A stretch of DNA of 64,000 bases from Flavobacteriaceae bacterium UBA7684 (GTDB taxonomy: Bacteria; Bacteroidota; Bacteroidia; Flavobacteriales; Flavobacteriaceae). Positions 53,699 to 62,024 of this stretch are shown here, in pieces. Made by a program: the position numbers and the translations under genes. The stretch lies in contig DLGW01000005.1 in NCBI GenBank assembly GCA_002482885.1, forward strand, positions 284,144-348,143, in the 5' to 3' direction. Position 1 is the stretch's first letter, and every line of letters begins with the position of its first letter. The notes under the pieces were generated by a model that did no database searches, was not told the DNA's origin, and saw only the letters and a list, made by a program, of their open reading frames with translations.

Positions 53699-54910
53699 TT
53701 ATAATTCAATATCAACGGCAATTTGATTTCTTAATATGTCGTCAAAAGTTTCTCTTTGACGAATCAATTTAGCCTCTCCGTTGTGCCATAAAACTTCGGC
53801 TGGTTTAAAGCGCGAGTTGTAATTGCTCGACATCGAAAAGCAATAAGCTCCTGCATTGCGGAAACATAAAATATCACCTTCTTTAATCTCAGCAATTTTT
53901 TTGTTGCTGGCAAAAGTATCTGTTTCGCAAATGTAACCCACTACCGAATAAAAACGCTCTTTTCCATCGGGATTAGAAATGTTTTCAATATGATGTGTAG
54001 CTCCGTAAAACATCGGACGAATCAAGTGATTAAAACCAGAATCAATACTGGCAAAAACGGTTGAGGTAGTTTGTTTTACCACGTTTACTTTCGCTAAAAA
54101 AGAACCTGATTCACTCACTAAAAATTTTCCAGGTTCAAAAGCCAAGGTTAAATCTTTACCGTATTCTTTGCAAAATTGATTGAAACGCTCGCCTAATTCT
54201 ACTCCTAATTCTTCGATATTGGTTTCAATATCATCAGCTTTGTAAGGTACTTTAAAACCGCTTCCAAAATCTAAAAAGCTTAATTCTTTAAAGTTTTTAG
54301 CACAATCAAATAAAATTTCTGCCGCTTGTAAAAATACTCCAATATCTAAAATATCAGAACCCGTATGCATATGTAAACCATTAATATGCATTTTGGTGTT
54401 TTGTACTATTCGCAAAATATGTGGCAATTGATGAATAGAAATACCAAATTTAGAATCAATATGACCTACCGATATTTTAGAATTTCCACCTGCCATAATG
54501 TGCGGATTCAAACGAATACACACTGGGGTGTTTGGGTGTTTTGCCCCAAATTGTTCTAAAATAGATAAGTTGTCAATATTGATTTGAGCGCCTAATTTAG
54601 CCACCTCTTCAATCTCTTCTAACGAAACTCCGTTAGGCGTATAAATAATATCTTGTGGTGCAAAACCTGCATGCAAGCCTAATTGTACTTCTTGCAAAGA
54701 AACCGTATCTAAATTTCCGCCTAATTTTTTAATTAACTTTAAAATAGATATGTTGGTAAGCGACTTAGCCGCAAAATTGATTCGTAAGTTTTTTACATTC
54801 GAAAAAGCATTGCTCAATCGATTGTACTGCGATTGAATTTTTCCCGCATCATACACATACAACGGACTCCCAAATTGTTCCGCTAGTGCTAATAATTCAT
54901 TTGCTTGCAT
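53699..54910 (-). CDS. lysA: Diaminopimelate decarboxylase
   Basis: PLP enzyme that makes lysine from meso-diaminopimelate, 403 residues. The PLP-binding Lys49 is in INFAAKSLTN. VSLQEVQLGLHAGF, GLHMHTGSDI near residue 185, LDFGSGFKVPY (glycine-rich phosphate loop), FEPGKFLVSESG near 260, VVGYICETDTFA (substrate Cys-Glu) and FRNAGAYCFSMSSNYNSR follow in family order. It has a well-formed promoter and terminator and is monocistronic. Confidence 0.95.
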   Translation of the reverse strand: MQANELLALAEQFGSPLYVYDAGKIQSQYNRLSNAFSNVKNLRINFAAKSLTNISILKLIKKLGGNLDTVSLQEVQLGLHAGFAPQDIIYTPNGVSLEEIEEVAKLGAQINIDNLSILEQFGAKHPNTPVCIRLNPHIMAGGNSKISVGHIDSKFGISIHQLPHILRIVQNTKMHINGLHMHTGSDILDIGVFLQAAEILFDCAKNFKELSFLDFGSGFKVPYKADDIETNIEELGVELGERFNQFCKEYGKDLTLAFEPGKFLVSESGSFLAKVNVVKQTTSTVFASIDSGFNHLIRPMFYGATHHIENISNPDGKERFYSVVGYICETDTFASNKKIAEIKEGDILCFRNAGAYCFSMSSNYNSRFKPAEVLWHNGEAKLIRQRETFDDILRNQIAVDIEL

Positions 54911-54930
54911 AATTCTTAAAATTTAGGGGG

Positions 54931-54962
54931 CAAACATATAAGTATATGCAGTGATTCCCAAA
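54931..54962 (-). promoter_or_regulatory. Promoter of lysA
   Basis: On the - strand, TTTG (54959-54962), a 20-base spacer and TATGTTTG (54931-54938) match both boxes of the Bacteroidota consensus. The leader to the ATG is about 15 bases. Confidence 0.7.
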
Positions 54963-55026
54963 TTATAGTTTGTTATTAACAAAATACAACATAATGTTAT
55001 AATTATAACAAGTTTAATTAATCTAC

Positions 55027-55061
55027 TTTGTAGGCATTTTAAGGGTATTTATCTATTTTTG
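55027..55061 (+). promoter_or_regulatory. Promoter of sucC
   Basis: TTTG (55027-55030), a 23-base spacer and TATTTTTG (55054-55061) fit the -33/-7 consensus. The ATG of sucC follows 31 bases later. Confidence 0.65.
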
Positions 55062-55092
55062 TGGCTCTTAAAAATAAAAATCATTCACTATC

Positions 55093-56286
55093 ATGAATAT
55101 ACACGAATATCAAGGTAAAGAAATTCTAGCTAAACATGGCGTTCGCGTGCAACGTGGCTATGTGGCTAACAACCCACAAGAAGCGGTAGATGTAGCTAAA
55201 CAATTAACTGCCGAAACAGGAACAGGATGGCACGTAATTAAAGCACAAATACATGCAGGAGGCCGTGGAAAAGGAGGCGGAGTAAAATTGGCTAAAAACC
55301 TAAAACAAGTTGAAGAAATTGCAGAACAAATTATTGGGATGCAATTAATCACTCCACAAACACCACCTGAAGGGAAAAAAGTTCACCGTGTGCTAGTGGC
55401 CGAAGATGTTTATTATCCAGGAGAAAGTGAGACTTCGGAATTTTACATGTCAGTACTATTAAACCGTGGAAGAGCCCGTAACATGATTATGTACTCAACC
55501 GAAGGAGGAATGGACATTGAAGAAGTAGCAGAACACACCCCTCATTTAATTTTCACCGAAGAAATAGATCCTTTATTAGGATTACAAGGATATCAAGCTC
55601 GTAGAATTGCTTTTAATTTAGGATTATCAGGCAACGCTTTCAAAGAAATGGTGCAGTTTGTAATGTCGTTGTATACTGCTTATGTACAAAGTGATGCTTC
55701 GATGTTTGAAATCAATCCGGTATTAAAAACATCAGACAATAAAATTTTAGCCGTAGACGCTAAAGTAGTTTTAGATGATAATGCATTGTTCCGTCAAAAG
55801 AAATACGCAGACATGCGTGACGTACGCGAAGAAAATCCAATCGAAGTTGAAGCTAAAGAAGTAGGATTAAACTACGTGGATTTAGATGGTACAGTAGGAT
55901 GTATGGTAAACGGAGCTGGTTTGGCGATGGCAACCATGGATTTAATTAAATATGCAGGTTTTGAACCCGCTAACTTTTTGGATGTCGGTGGAACAGCAGA
56001 TGCAAAACGTGTAGAAACCGCTTTCAGAATCATCTTAAAAGACCCTAATGTAAAAGCGATTTTAATCAATATTTTTGGAGGAATCGTACGTTGCGACCGT
56101 GTGGCGCAAGGAGTAGTAGATGCCTACAAAAACATGGGAGACGCTATTAAAGTGCCAATCATTGTGCGTTTACAAGGAACCAATGCCGAAATCGCAAAAG
56201 AATTAATCGACAATTCAGGTATGCCGATTTTATCAGCTGTACAATTTCAAGAAGCTGCTGATCAAGTAAAAGCTGCTTTAAGTTAG
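55093..56286 (+). CDS. sucC: Succinyl-CoA ligase (ADP/GDP-forming) beta subunit
   Basis: TCA-cycle enzyme subunit that binds nucleotide and CoA-succinate with SucD, 397 residues. It starts MNIHEYQGKEILAKHGVRV. The ATP-grasp segment includes IKAQIHAGGRGKGGGVKLAK, RVLVAEDVYYPGESETSEF and LFEINPV-type MFEINPVLKTSDN. The C-terminal CoA-ligase domain has FLDVGGTADAKRVETAFR and INIFGGIVRCDRVAQG. sucD is not adjacent, which is common in Bacteroidota. A structured element follows eight bases after the stop. Confidence 0.96.
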   Translation: MNIHEYQGKEILAKHGVRVQRGYVANNPQEAVDVAKQLTAETGTGWHVIKAQIHAGGRGKGGGVKLAKNLKQVEEIAEQIIGMQLITPQTPPEGKKVHRVLVAEDVYYPGESETSEFYMSVLLNRGRARNMIMYSTEGGMDIEEVAEHTPHLIFTEEIDPLLGLQGYQARRIAFNLGLSGNAFKEMVQFVMSLYTAYVQSDASMFEINPVLKTSDNKILAVDAKVVLDDNALFRQKKYADMRDVREENPIEVEAKEVGLNYVDLDGTVGCMVNGAGLAMATMDLIKYAGFEPANFLDVGGTADAKRVETAFRIILKDPNVKAILINIFGGIVRCDRVAQGVVDAYKNMGDAIKVPIIVRLQGTNAEIAKELIDNSGMPILSAVQFQEAADQVKAALS

Positions 56287-56293
56287 TATTTGG

Positions 56294-56417
56294 CCGTGCC
56301 ACCATTCGCTCAGGCGAATGCTGTCGTGCCCTTGGCAGTCGCTCACCATAAAAAAAGTCCGTTGCAAAACGGACTTTTTTTATGGTGGAGCTCCAACAAT
56401 GCCGCGGTCACTCACGG
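56294..56417 (+). repeat. GC-rich structured intergenic element, copy A
   Basis: Closing stem CCGTG (56294-56298) / CACGG (56413-56417). Hairpin 1 is ATTCGC-TCAG-GCGAAT (56304-56319). The linker is GTCGTGCCCTTGGCAGTCGC. Hairpin 2 is a perfect 20-bp stem (56344-56363 with 56368-56387, loop GCAA) with a T7 run that can act as a terminator in both directions. The tail GGAGCTCCAACAATGC is identical in copy B. It lies between the convergent stops of sucC and the TPR gene. Confidence 0.8.
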
Positions 56418-56421
56418 AAAA

Positions 56422-57321
56422 TTACTTTTGATTTAATTCATTCATTTGTTTGTTAGCAAATTCCTGCGTTTCGGAATCGCCGTATTTTTTTACCAATTCG
56501 TAATATTTAATGGCATTGGTTTTATCCCCTTTCATTACATAAGCTTTAGCAATATTGCTTAAAATGATGGTGTCTTTAGAATTCATTTGTTCCGCAATTA
56601 AAAGATATTTAAGTGCTTTTTCTGGATCTTTTTTGTTTAAAAATACCACAGCAATATTCGAGTAACTTTCTACGTGGGCAGGATAATATCTTAATACGCT
56701 TTCCGAAATCAATTTCATGTTGTCTAATAAATCATCGTTTTCGGTATCATATAAATCCAATACATAATTCTGAACGGAACTTAACAAAAACTTTTTAGCA
56801 TCGGGCACCGTTTTATTTTCTGCCCATGTCCATTGATTTTTAATTACATCGGAATGATTAATGACTTTAATAATTTCCTGAGTAAATTCGTTATATCGTC
56901 CTACTTTTTTAAGCACGTAAATCTTTCCAAACCTCATGTCTAATCGGTTCGGAAATCTGCGGATGCCTTCGTCAATATAAGCCAAACCTTGATCTACCAG
57001 TTTGTGGTTAAAGGCAATGCGTTCGTTTAAATGCTTGGTGTTTCCTAAGGAATCGGTTACGGCTAAACTTTCTTCGGTGGTAGGAGTAGATTCTAAAGAC
57101 AAATAAATGGTTTTGGCTTTAGTATAATAATGGTTGATGTAGGCGGTGTAAAGCTCAGGATCGTTATTGTTGAATTTTTCCCAATCCCTTAAAATATAAA
57201 ATTGTTGCAAGGTGTCATTCTGTTCTAAACAAACTCTAAATTGTTCTAGATGATTGTTTTGCGCAAAACTAAAGCTTGCAATTAAAAATATAGTAAAGGT
57301 TAAAAAGGTGTTTTTCATCAA
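56422..57321 (-). CDS. Secreted tetratricopeptide-repeat protein
   Basis: A 299-residue exported protein with signal peptide MMKNTFLTFTIFLIASFSFA. At least three TPR-like helix pairs lie near the C-terminus: VESYSNIAVVFLNKKDPEKA, IILSNIAKAYVMKGDKTNAI and KYGDSETQEFANKQMNELNQ. The middle part (IDEGIRRFPNRLDMRFGKIY) looks like a degenerate repeat. The protein is probably periplasmic and binds another protein. It starts eight bases after the end of the exchanger gene. No specific role can be given. Confidence 0.8.
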   Translation of the reverse strand: MMKNTFLTFTIFLIASFSFAQNNHLEQFRVCLEQNDTLQQFYILRDWEKFNNNDPELYTAYINHYYTKAKTIYLSLESTPTTEESLAVTDSLGNTKHLNERIAFNHKLVDQGLAYIDEGIRRFPNRLDMRFGKIYVLKKVGRYNEFTQEIIKVINHSDVIKNQWTWAENKTVPDAKKFLLSSVQNYVLDLYDTENDDLLDNMKLISESVLRYYPAHVESYSNIAVVFLNKKDPEKALKYLLIAEQMNSKDTIILSNIAKAYVMKGDKTNAIKYYELVKKYGDSETQEFANKQMNELNQK

Positions 57322-57329
57322 CTTATTTG

Positions 57330-58283
57330 TTATCCATTTAAAGTTAAATACATATAAAAAACATAGGTTAAAATCATAAAAGCTCCCTCGAATTTAGTAA
57401 TGATATTTTTTTTATGAGTAAACATAGTGATTAGTAATAAAACGGAACTCACTAATAAAAATACATAATCGATTTGATAGCTATTTCCGCTAGTCTGAAT
57501 AGGATGTATGATGGCGCTGATTCCTAGAACAAAAAAGATATTAAAAATGTTGCTACCCACAATGTTTCCTAAAGCAATATCACTTTTGTTTTTGGCAGCA
57601 GCGACTACCGATGTTACTAATTCGGGTAAACTAGTTCCCACAGAAATAATGGTTATGGCGATTATTTTTTGACTAATTCCTAAATCTGTAGCAATATAAA
57701 CGGCGGAATCTACAATCCATTGGCTTCCTAAAATCAATCCTATAAAACCTAAAACTATAAATAGAATAATCTTTTTTATAGGCATTTGGTCTACCCTATC
57801 ATTAATAGATTTATCGTTTTTAGATAGCCTGTATATATAATTTAAAAAATATAACATGAATACTATCAGTACGATACCATCTCCTCGGGATACACTATTA
57901 TATGATTCTCCGAACAGTTCGTCGGATGCTAATACATAAAGAATAAATGCGGAAACAATTACATAAGGGATTTCGGTATTAGAGGTGCTTTTTTGTGCAG
58001 TAATAGGTGAGATTAAAGCCGACAATCCTACAATAATCAAAATATTAAAAATATTACTACCTAAAATATTGCCTATAACTAAATCATTATTTTGCTGAAT
58101 ACTACTGTTGATATTTACAAATAATTCGGGCAACGAAGTACCAAAAGCAATTACTGTTAATCCAATTATAATCTGAGGAATTCCTAATCTTACCCCTAAA
58201 GCAGAAGCGCCATCAATAAAAAAATCGGCACCTTTAATTAAAATGGCAAATCCGAAAATCAGTAAAGCAACATTTAGTAACAT
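57330..58283 (-). CDS. Sodium/calcium exchanger family transporter (YrbG-like)
   Basis: A 317-residue inner-membrane antiporter with ten helices and two inverted Na/Ca exchanger repeats. The conserved motifs are FGTSLPELFVNINSS with GNILGSNIFNILIIVG near residues 45-90, and VGTSLPELVTSVVAA with GNIVGSNIFNIFFVLG near 210-255. The Glu of each PEL contacts the cation. It presumably exports calcium in exchange for sodium. It lies 14 bases after the end of the RNA methyltransferase gene and eight before the TPR gene, in one operon. Confidence 0.92.
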   Translation of the reverse strand: MLLNVALLIFGFAILIKGADFFIDGASALGVRLGIPQIIIGLTVIAFGTSLPELFVNINSSIQQNNDLVIGNILGSNIFNILIIVGLSALISPITAQKSTSNTEIPYVIVSAFILYVLASDELFGESYNSVSRGDGIVLIVFMLYFLNYIYRLSKNDKSINDRVDQMPIKKIILFIVLGFIGLILGSQWIVDSAVYIATDLGISQKIIAITIISVGTSLPELVTSVVAAAKNKSDIALGNIVGSNIFNIFFVLGISAIIHPIQTSGNSYQIDYVFLLVSSVLLLITMFTHKKNIITKFEGAFMILTYVFYMYLTLNG

Positions 58284-58297
58284 AAAAATGAATTGAA

Positions 58298-59461
58298 TTA
58301 TTCCTCTGTTTTTTGAAATTTAGTTCGTTTACTACCTGCGTACATTTCGTACTTCACTAAACGAGCTTCTAAGCTACCATTAAATAATTTTATTTTTCTA
58401 GAAGGTTTTAACCCTACATGTTTTAAGGCTTCTAAATTGGCAGTGATAAACCAAGCATGGGTATTGGGGTAGCTCTGTTTTAAGGTGTCGCCAATATTTT
58501 GGTAAAAACGTTCCATGTCAATATCTAAACGCTCGCCGTAGGGCGGATTAAATACCATGTGCAATAAGGCTTCCGACTGTTTTTCTGTGTCAAAAAAGTT
58601 TTGATCTTTTACAGAAATATATTCTTCTAAATTGGCGTTGCGTACGTTGTCTATGGCTTTTTTTACTGCCGAAGGCGCTTTGTCGTAACCTACAATTTGG
58701 TGTTTGAAATCTTTGGTTTTTTTAAGCAAAGAAGCGGTAACCATTTCAAACAAATCGTTGTCCCAATCGTTCCATTTTTCAAAACCAAATTCTTTACGGT
58801 TAATATTGGCAGGCACATTACAAGCTATCATAGCCGCTTCAATCAGTAAAGTTCCACTGCCACACATAGGATCTAAAAAGTCGGTTTCGCCTTTCCAGCC
58901 CGAAAGCAACAACATGCCTGCGGCTAAAACTTCGTTAATGGGTGCAATATTGGTGGCTGTTCGGTAGCCACGGTGGTGTAAGGATTGCCCAGAAGAGTCT
59001 AAAGACACGGTGCATTGGTCATTCTGAATATGAATATTAATACGCACATCGGGGTGGTCTTTATCAATACTGGGGCGAATTCCGTTTTTGTCTCTAAATT
59101 GGTCTACAATGGCATCTTTACATTTTAAAGACACAAAATGAGAATGTTTAAAAATATCTGAATGTACCGTAGTATCAATCACAAAGGTTTGATGGGCATT
59201 TAGGTATTTAGACCATTGAATGCCTTGAATTCCTTTATACAAACTGTCTTCGTTATACGAACGAAACTGATAAATAGGTTTTAAGATTTTTATGGCAGTT
59301 CGTAATCCAATATTGGCTTTGTACATAAAACCTTTGTCGCCTTTAAAGCTGACTACTCGCACGCCTTTTTCAACATCTTGAGCGCCTAAGTCGATTAATT
59401 CTTCTGCTAAAATATCTTCAAAGCCAAAAAAAGTTTTGGCAACCATTTTAAAATTTTCCAT
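58298..59461 (-). CDS. RlmL/YpsC-like THUMP-domain RNA methyltransferase
   Basis: A 387-residue SAM-dependent N2-guanine RNA methyltransferase. The N-terminal THUMP domain covers residues 40-155 (GDKGFMYKANIGLRTAIKIL, VSLKCKDAIVDQFRDKNGIR). The catalytic domain has FLDPMCGSGTLLIEAAM near residue 195 and MVFNPPYGERLD near 305, the NPPY motif of N-methyltransferases. E. coli RlmL is fused to RlmK; this is the single-domain type like B. subtilis YpsC, presumably acting on 23S rRNA. It is transcribed divergently from the methyltransferase at 59557. Confidence 0.9.
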   Translation of the reverse strand: MENFKMVAKTFFGFEDILAEELIDLGAQDVEKGVRVVSFKGDKGFMYKANIGLRTAIKILKPIYQFRSYNEDSLYKGIQGIQWSKYLNAHQTFVIDTTVHSDIFKHSHFVSLKCKDAIVDQFRDKNGIRPSIDKDHPDVRINIHIQNDQCTVSLDSSGQSLHHRGYRTATNIAPINEVLAAGMLLLSGWKGETDFLDPMCGSGTLLIEAAMIACNVPANINRKEFGFEKWNDWDNDLFEMVTASLLKKTKDFKHQIVGYDKAPSAVKKAIDNVRNANLEEYISVKDQNFFDTEKQSEALLHMVFNPPYGERLDIDMERFYQNIGDTLKQSYPNTHAWFITANLEALKHVGLKPSRKIKLFNGSLEARLVKYEMYAGSKRTKFQKTEE

Positions 59462-59508
59462 GTGGTGGTATTAAAGGGTAATTTTACGAAACGTAAAATA
59501 AATTCTCG

Positions 59509-59527
59509 CAAAAATAGTCTAATTTTG
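59509..59527. promoter_or_regulatory. Divergent overlapping -7 elements
   Basis: TATTTTTG on the - strand (59509-59516) and TAATTTTG on the + strand (59520-59527) are both TAnnTTTG matches. They lie three bases apart between divergent methyltransferase genes. No -33 boxes are clear. Confidence 0.45.
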
Positions 59528-59556
59528 TCGGCTTTAATAGTTGATTTTTGTAGTAA

Positions 59557-60306
59557 ATGGAGCAAACACATTCAGATTCAAATAAAAATTCGCCAGCTTG
59601 GTTCGAGTCTTGGTTTGATACCCAATATTATCATTTGCTTTACAAAGACCGAAACGATACCGAAGCCCAACGTTTTATAGATGTTTTAACCTATCATTTA
59701 AATTTGTCACCAGAGTCTAAATTGTTGGATTTGGCTTGCGGAAAAGGACGTCATTCTATTTATTTGAATAGCTTAGGGTACGATGTCACGGGGGTAGATT
59801 TGTCTGAACAAAGCATTCAGTTTGCTAATCAATTTGCCAATCCTACTTTGCGTTTTGAAGTTCAGGATATGCGCAATCCTTTGAATTATCAATACGATGC
59901 CGTGCTGAATTTGTTTACCAGTTTTGGTTATTTTGAAGAGGGTGCCGATGACGCCAAAGTGTTGTTGAACATGAAAAATGCCATCAATGAATTTGGGTTA
60001 GGCGTGATTGATTTTTTAAATGTGCCACAGGTGCTGGAAAACATGATTCCTACAGAAACCAAAACAGTAGAAGGCATTACTTTTAACATCCAACGGTATG
60101 TAAAAGAAGGATTCATTTGTAAACAAATTGATTTTACCGACAACGGAAAAAATTATTCTTTTTCAGAAAAAGTAAGAGCTTATACTTTAGCCGATTTTCA
60201 AAACATGATGGAAGCCTTAGACATTCATTTAATAGAAGTTTTTGGTAATTATCAACTCGGAAAATACAGCCCAACCTCTGAACGTTTAATACTTATTTTT
60301 AAATAA
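59557..60306 (+). CDS. Class I SAM-dependent methyltransferase
   Basis: A 249-residue protein. The start EQTHSDSNKNSPAWFESWFD and DTQYYHLLYKDRNDTEAQRF is a conserved Bacteroidota form. Motif I is LLDLACGKGRHSIYLNSLG near residue 55, with VTGVDLSEQSIQFAN (acidic loop) and AVLNLFTSFGYFEEG for motif IV. A C-terminal beta-rich extension (ITFNIQRYVKEGFICKQIDF) is typical of small-molecule methyltransferases. The substrate is unknown. It is followed by the ZIP gene after five bases and so is in an operon with it and murQ. Confidence 0.85.
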   Translation: MEQTHSDSNKNSPAWFESWFDTQYYHLLYKDRNDTEAQRFIDVLTYHLNLSPESKLLDLACGKGRHSIYLNSLGYDVTGVDLSEQSIQFANQFANPTLRFEVQDMRNPLNYQYDAVLNLFTSFGYFEEGADDAKVLLNMKNAINEFGLGVIDFLNVPQVLENMIPTETKTVEGITFNIQRYVKEGFICKQIDFTDNGKNYSFSEKVRAYTLADFQNMMEALDIHLIEVFGNYQLGKYSPTSERLILIFK

Positions 60307-60311
60307 TACTT

Positions 60312-61010
60312 ATGCATTTAATTGCACCCTTTATTTCGGTTTTATTAGGCTATTTAGTGGCTTTATTTTTAAAACCTAAAGACAAAAAAAACATCAAATT
60401 AGTATTGGCATTTAGCGGTGCTTTTTTGTTGTCTTTAACCGTATTGCATTTATTACCCGAATTGTATGATGCCCATCAGCACAGTGAACACGAACATGCT
60501 ACGCAGCACATTGGGATTTTTATTATGTTGGGAATTTTGTTTCAAATTGTGTTGGAATTTTTTTCTAAAGGCGCAGAACACGGTCATGTACATGGTCATG
60601 CCCATCATCAATTGCATCAAATTCCTTGGTTGTTGTTTATCAGTTTATGTATTCATGCTTTATTAGAAGGTTTTCCAGTAAGCCACCATCACGGTTTGTC
60701 TTGGGGTATTGCGGTACATCATTTACCCATTGCGATTATTTTAACTACTTTTTTTGTAAACGGTGGATTGGGTAAGTTGCCCATATTTTTATTTATGATG
60801 GGCTTTGCCATTATGACTCCTTTAGGAACAATTCTGGCGGAACAATTACCCGTTTTAATGAATTATCGTACCGAAATGACCGCTATTGTTGTGGGTATTT
60901 TATTTCATATTTCATCAACCATTATTTTTGAAAGCAACGAAGGACACAAGTTTAATGTGTTTAAATTAACCGTGATTATTTTAGGAACCTTGTTGGCTTA
61001 TTACATTTAA
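60312..61010 (+). CDS. ZIP-family metal transporter
   Basis: A 232-residue inner-membrane protein with about eight helices, mediating divalent-metal (zinc-type) uptake by family. VLHLLPELYDAHQHSEHEHA near residue 50 starts a His-rich loop, and HGHVHGHAHHQLHQIPW near residue 93 is a second. SLCIHALLEGFPV and AVHHLPIAIIL are the helix 4 and 5 motifs that form the metal site (H, E, H). Between a methyltransferase and murQ, its place gives no hint of regulation. No Zur site was recognised. Confidence 0.9.
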   Translation: MHLIAPFISVLLGYLVALFLKPKDKKNIKLVLAFSGAFLLSLTVLHLLPELYDAHQHSEHEHATQHIGIFIMLGILFQIVLEFFSKGAEHGHVHGHAHHQLHQIPWLLFISLCIHALLEGFPVSHHHGLSWGIAVHHLPIAIILTTFFVNGGLGKLPIFLFMMGFAIMTPLGTILAEQLPVLMNYRTEMTAIVVGILFHISSTIIFESNEGHKFNVFKLTVIILGTLLAYYI

Positions 61011-61019
61011 AAATTAATT

Positions 61020-61844
61020 ATGGACTTTATCAGAACTACCGAACAAGACTCCAAATACCAGCATTTAGAAAAAATGCCCGTGTTGGAATTGTTAACGAGT
61101 ATTAATAACGAAGACAAAACGGTGCCTTTGGCAGTAGAAAAAGCTTTGCCACAAATCGAAAAATTAGTTTTGGCATTGGTTGATAAAATGAAACAAGGCG
61201 GAAGGTTGTTTTACATTGGCGCAGGAACCAGTGGCCGATTAGGAATTGTAGATGCTTCGGAATGTCCGCCCACTTTTGGCGTACCGCACGAATTAGTCAA
61301 TGGAATTATCGCAGGAGGGGACACCGCTATCAGAAAAGCCGTTGAATTTGCCGAAGACGATACCGAGCAAGCATGGAAAGATTTAGCTCCATTTAATCTA
61401 AACACCAACGATACCGTAATCGGAATTGCTGCATCGGGTACAACGCCATATGTAATCGGAGGATTAAATCAATGTAAAGCGCATGGCATTGCCACTGGCG
61501 GAATTACTTGTAACGAAGGGAGTCCGTTAGCTTTAGTTCCTGATTATCCTGTAGTGGTAGTGGTAGGGCCAGAGTTTGTAACGGGTAGTTCTAGAATGAA
61601 AGCAGGTACCGCTCAAAAGTTGGTTTTGAATATGATTTCTACTACCGCCATGATACAATTGGGCAAGGTCAAAGGAAACAAAATGGTAGATATGCAACTA
61701 AGTAACCATAAGTTAGTCAATAGAGGAGTGCGTATGATTATGTCTGAAATTCCAGTTTCTGAAAAAGAGGCCGCCGAGTTGTTGGAAACATTTGGAAACG
61801 TTAGAAAAGCGGTAGAACATTGGTCGAAAAAACAATATAGTTAG
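61020..61844 (+). CDS. murQ: N-acetylmuramic acid 6-phosphate etherase
   Basis: SIS-domain lyase that removes lactate from MurNAc-6-phosphate in cell-wall recycling, 274 residues. GRLFYIGAGTSGRLGIVDAS near residue 62, ECPPTFGVPHELVNGIIAGG near 80, DDTEQAWKDLAP, IGIAASGTTPYVIGGL, and SSRMKAGTAQKLVLNMISTT near 190 are all conserved MurQ blocks. It lies ten bases after the ZIP gene. The operon probably ends in the hairpin of element B. Confidence 0.95.
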   Translation: MDFIRTTEQDSKYQHLEKMPVLELLTSINNEDKTVPLAVEKALPQIEKLVLALVDKMKQGGRLFYIGAGTSGRLGIVDASECPPTFGVPHELVNGIIAGGDTAIRKAVEFAEDDTEQAWKDLAPFNLNTNDTVIGIAASGTTPYVIGGLNQCKAHGIATGGITCNEGSPLALVPDYPVVVVVGPEFVTGSSRMKAGTAQKLVLNMISTTAMIQLGKVKGNKMVDMQLSNHKLVNRGVRMIMSEIPVSEKEAAELLETFGNVRKAVEHWSKKQYS

Positions 61845-61848
61845 TAGG

Positions 61849-61974
61849 GCGTTCCCTTCGCCTATCGGCTCAGGTCAGGCTGTTCGCAGTCGCTCTTTAA
61901 AACCTAAAAACCTGCTTGAAAAAGCAGGTTTTTAGGTTTTAAAGGAGCTCCAACAATGCTACCATCCTTAACGC
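61849..61974 (+). repeat. GC-rich structured intergenic element, copy B
   Basis: Closing stem GCGTT (61849-61853) / AACGC (61970-61974). A weak hairpin 1 around GCC-TATC-GGC is followed by linker GTCAGGCTGTTCGCAGTCGC. Hairpin 2 is a perfect 22-bp stem (61896-61917 with 61922-61943) closed by a GAAA loop. The tail is GGAGCTCCAACAATGC then TACCATCCTT. It starts four bases after the murQ stop, on the same strand. Confidence 0.8.
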
Positions 61975-61980
61975 GATTTA

Positions 61981-62005
61981 TCGAAAAATTGTGGTGAAGT
62001 CGAAT
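61981..62005. repeat. Direct boundary repeat, left copy
   Basis: 25 bases starting TCGAAAAATTGTGGTGAAGT match 22 of 25 with 63056-63080. The pair brackets the broken yhcG-like gene. Confidence 0.8.
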
Positions 62006-62024
62006 ATTCTGTTCTCAGATAAAC

